This document shows positions 5,335-6,192 of a stretch of DNA of 6,192 nt, piece after piece (within the stretch, counting starts at the first letter, position 1; the number at the start of each line of letters is the position of its first letter). Under the pieces are notes generated by a model. The model saw nothing but the letters and a program-made list of their open reading frames with translations, was not told the DNA's origin and searched no databases. The stretch is taken from NCBI GenBank assembly GCA_002692325.1, contig NZJU01000015.1, forward strand, positions 1 to 6,192, in the 5' to 3' direction. The translations under genes were made by a program, and so were the position numbers. The stretch is from Candidatus Pelagibacter sp. (GTDB taxonomy: Bacteria > Pseudomonadota > Alphaproteobacteria > Pelagibacterales > Pelagibacteraceae).

Positions 5335-6192
5335 GTGACAGTAAAATTTAATCAGTTATCAAACGCAATTAGATTTTTATCAATTGACGCAGTGCAAAAA
5401 GCTAATTCAGGTCATCCTGGTATGCCTATGGGTATGGCTGATGTGGCTACAGTCTTATTTAAATACCACCTGAGGTTTAATCCTCAAAACCCTGAATGGG
5501 TAAATAGAGATAGATTTATTTTGTCAGCGGGTCATGGATCAATGCTTTTGTACTCTATTTTATTTTTGACCGGTTACAAAAATATAAAAATTGAAGACAT
5601 TAAAAATTTTAGACAATTAAACTCTATATGCGCGGGACATCCTGAGTATAAAAAAGGAACGGGTATAGAAACGACTACTGGTCCATTAGGACAAGGATTG
5701 GGAAATGCTGTTGGTATGGCGATCGCCGAAGAAATATTAAGGAAAAAATTTGGTAAAAATATTTTAAACAATAGAACTTTTGTTATTGCGAGTGATGGAG
5801 ATTTAATGGAAGGAGTAAGCCATGAGGTAATGAGTTTAGCTGGTCACTTGAAACTAAAAAACTTGATTGTCTTGTTTGATAACAACAAAATATCTATTGA
5901 TGGCTCTACTTCTTTGAGTGTTTCAGATAATTTTAAAAAAAGATTCGAAAGTTATGGGTGGGATTACCAAGAAATTAATGGCCATAATGAAAAACAAATT
6001 TCAAAAGCAATTTTAAAAGCTACTAAGTCAAATAAACCATCTCTTATATCTTGTAAAACTACTATTGGGTTTGGCTCGCCAAATAAGTCTGGCAAATCTG
6101 CTTCGCATGGTTCTCCTTTGGGGGAAGATGAAATTAAACTAGTTAGAAAAAAGCTTAATTGGAGATATGAACCCTTTTATATACCAGATGAG
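5335..6192 (+). CDS. tkt: Transketolase, N-terminal part (3' end beyond window)
   Basis: Transketolase moves two-carbon units between sugar phosphates using thiamine diphosphate, in the non-oxidative pentose phosphate pathway. The 286 visible residues cover the pyrophosphate-binding domain of a protein usually near 660 residues. Visible sites are H27 in SGHPGMPMG, H67 in SAGHGSM, TTGPLGQG, D154 and N184 as cofactor-metal ligands (SDGDLMEG and FDNNKISIDG), and H258 in ASHGSPLG. The start is GTG at 5335: a stop at 5311 lies upstream in frame with no ATG, GTG or TTG between, and the protein begins as in E. coli Tkt (LSNAIRFLSIDAVQKA). The first residue of the usual GDG motif is serine (S153). 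In many alphaproteobacteria tkt lies beside zapA and is followed by gap and pgk, which may continue to the right. Confidence 0.96.
   Translation, partial: MTVKFNQLSNAIRFLSIDAVQKANSGHPGMPMGMADVATVLFKYHLRFNPQNPEWVNRDRFILSAGHGSMLLYSILFLTGYKNIKIEDIKNFRQLNSICAGHPEYKKGTGIETTTGPLGQGLGNAVGMAIAEEILRKKFGKNILNNRTFVIASDGDLMEGVSHEVMSLAGHLKLKNLIVLFDNNKISIDGSTSLSVSDNFKKRFESYGWDYQEINGHNEKQISKAILKATKSNKPSLISCKTTIGFGSPNKSGKSASHGSPLGEDEIKLVRKKLNWRYEPFYIPDE

Noticed and set aside
5574..5771. Minus-strand open frame of 65 codons.
   Set aside because: It is antisense to the conserved transketolase cofactor domain.
1..6192. Search for tRNA, rRNA, CRISPR arrays, insertion sequences, toxin-antitoxin or defence genes.
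   Set aside because: Almost every base is accounted for by eleven housekeeping genes; no repeats, clover-leaf sequences, transposase motifs or small unknown cassettes were seen. Only the origin of the ruvC-like gene suggests transfer.

Overview
The window is a compact, AT-rich (roughly 30% G+C by eye) piece of bacterial chromosome. Family signatures and gene order point to an alphaproteobacterium with a streamlined genome. The yebC - ruvC - tolQRA order, and a coiled-coil gene followed by zapA and 5-formyltetrahydrofolate cyclo-ligase with transketolase divergent, are arrangements typical of that class. Very short spacers, frequent 1-13 base overlaps and long A/T runs inside genes suggest a free-living marine lineage of the SAR11 or HIMB59 kind. 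The lineage is an inference from style, not from a marker gene.

Layout: ten genes lie head to tail on the minus strand from 5276 down to the left edge. In transcription order they are zauP-like coiled coil (5276-4953), zapA (4965-4519), 5-formyltetrahydrofolate cyclo-ligase (4519-3968), ymdB-type metallophosphoesterase (3967-3164), yebC (3159-2428), a phage-type ruvC-like resolvase (2431-1943), a 79-base gap, tolQ (1863-1183), tolR (1183-770) and tolA (762 to the edge, C-terminus missing). The eleventh gene, transketolase, reads rightward from a GTG at 5335 and runs off the right edge. It is separated from the minus-strand genes by only 58 bases, which must hold both divergent promoters.

Functionally there are three blocks. 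The first is cell division: ZapA plus its coiled-coil partner at the Z-ring, and TolQ-TolR-TolA, the proton-driven motor that pulls in the outer membrane during constriction. The second is information processing: YebC and the RuvC-like nuclease. The third is metabolism: folate salvage and the non-oxidative pentose phosphate pathway. The genes are housekeeping and nearly all intact.

The most notable point is the ruv locus. The expected yebC-ruvC-ruvA-ruvB-ybgC-tolQ string is reduced to yebC-ruvC*-tolQ, and the ruvC* protein resembles the short RuvC-like nucleases of phages more than cellular RuvC. This looks like replacement of the resolvase at its own locus together with loss of ruvAB and ybgC from the site. 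Other points are a perfect extended -10 element placed so close to the zauP start that the mRNA should be leaderless, a zapA/cyclo-ligase overlap that leaves no room for the 6S RNA often found there, and a 13-base A run inside ymdB. I see no tRNA, rRNA, CRISPR array, insertion sequence or novel defence system.
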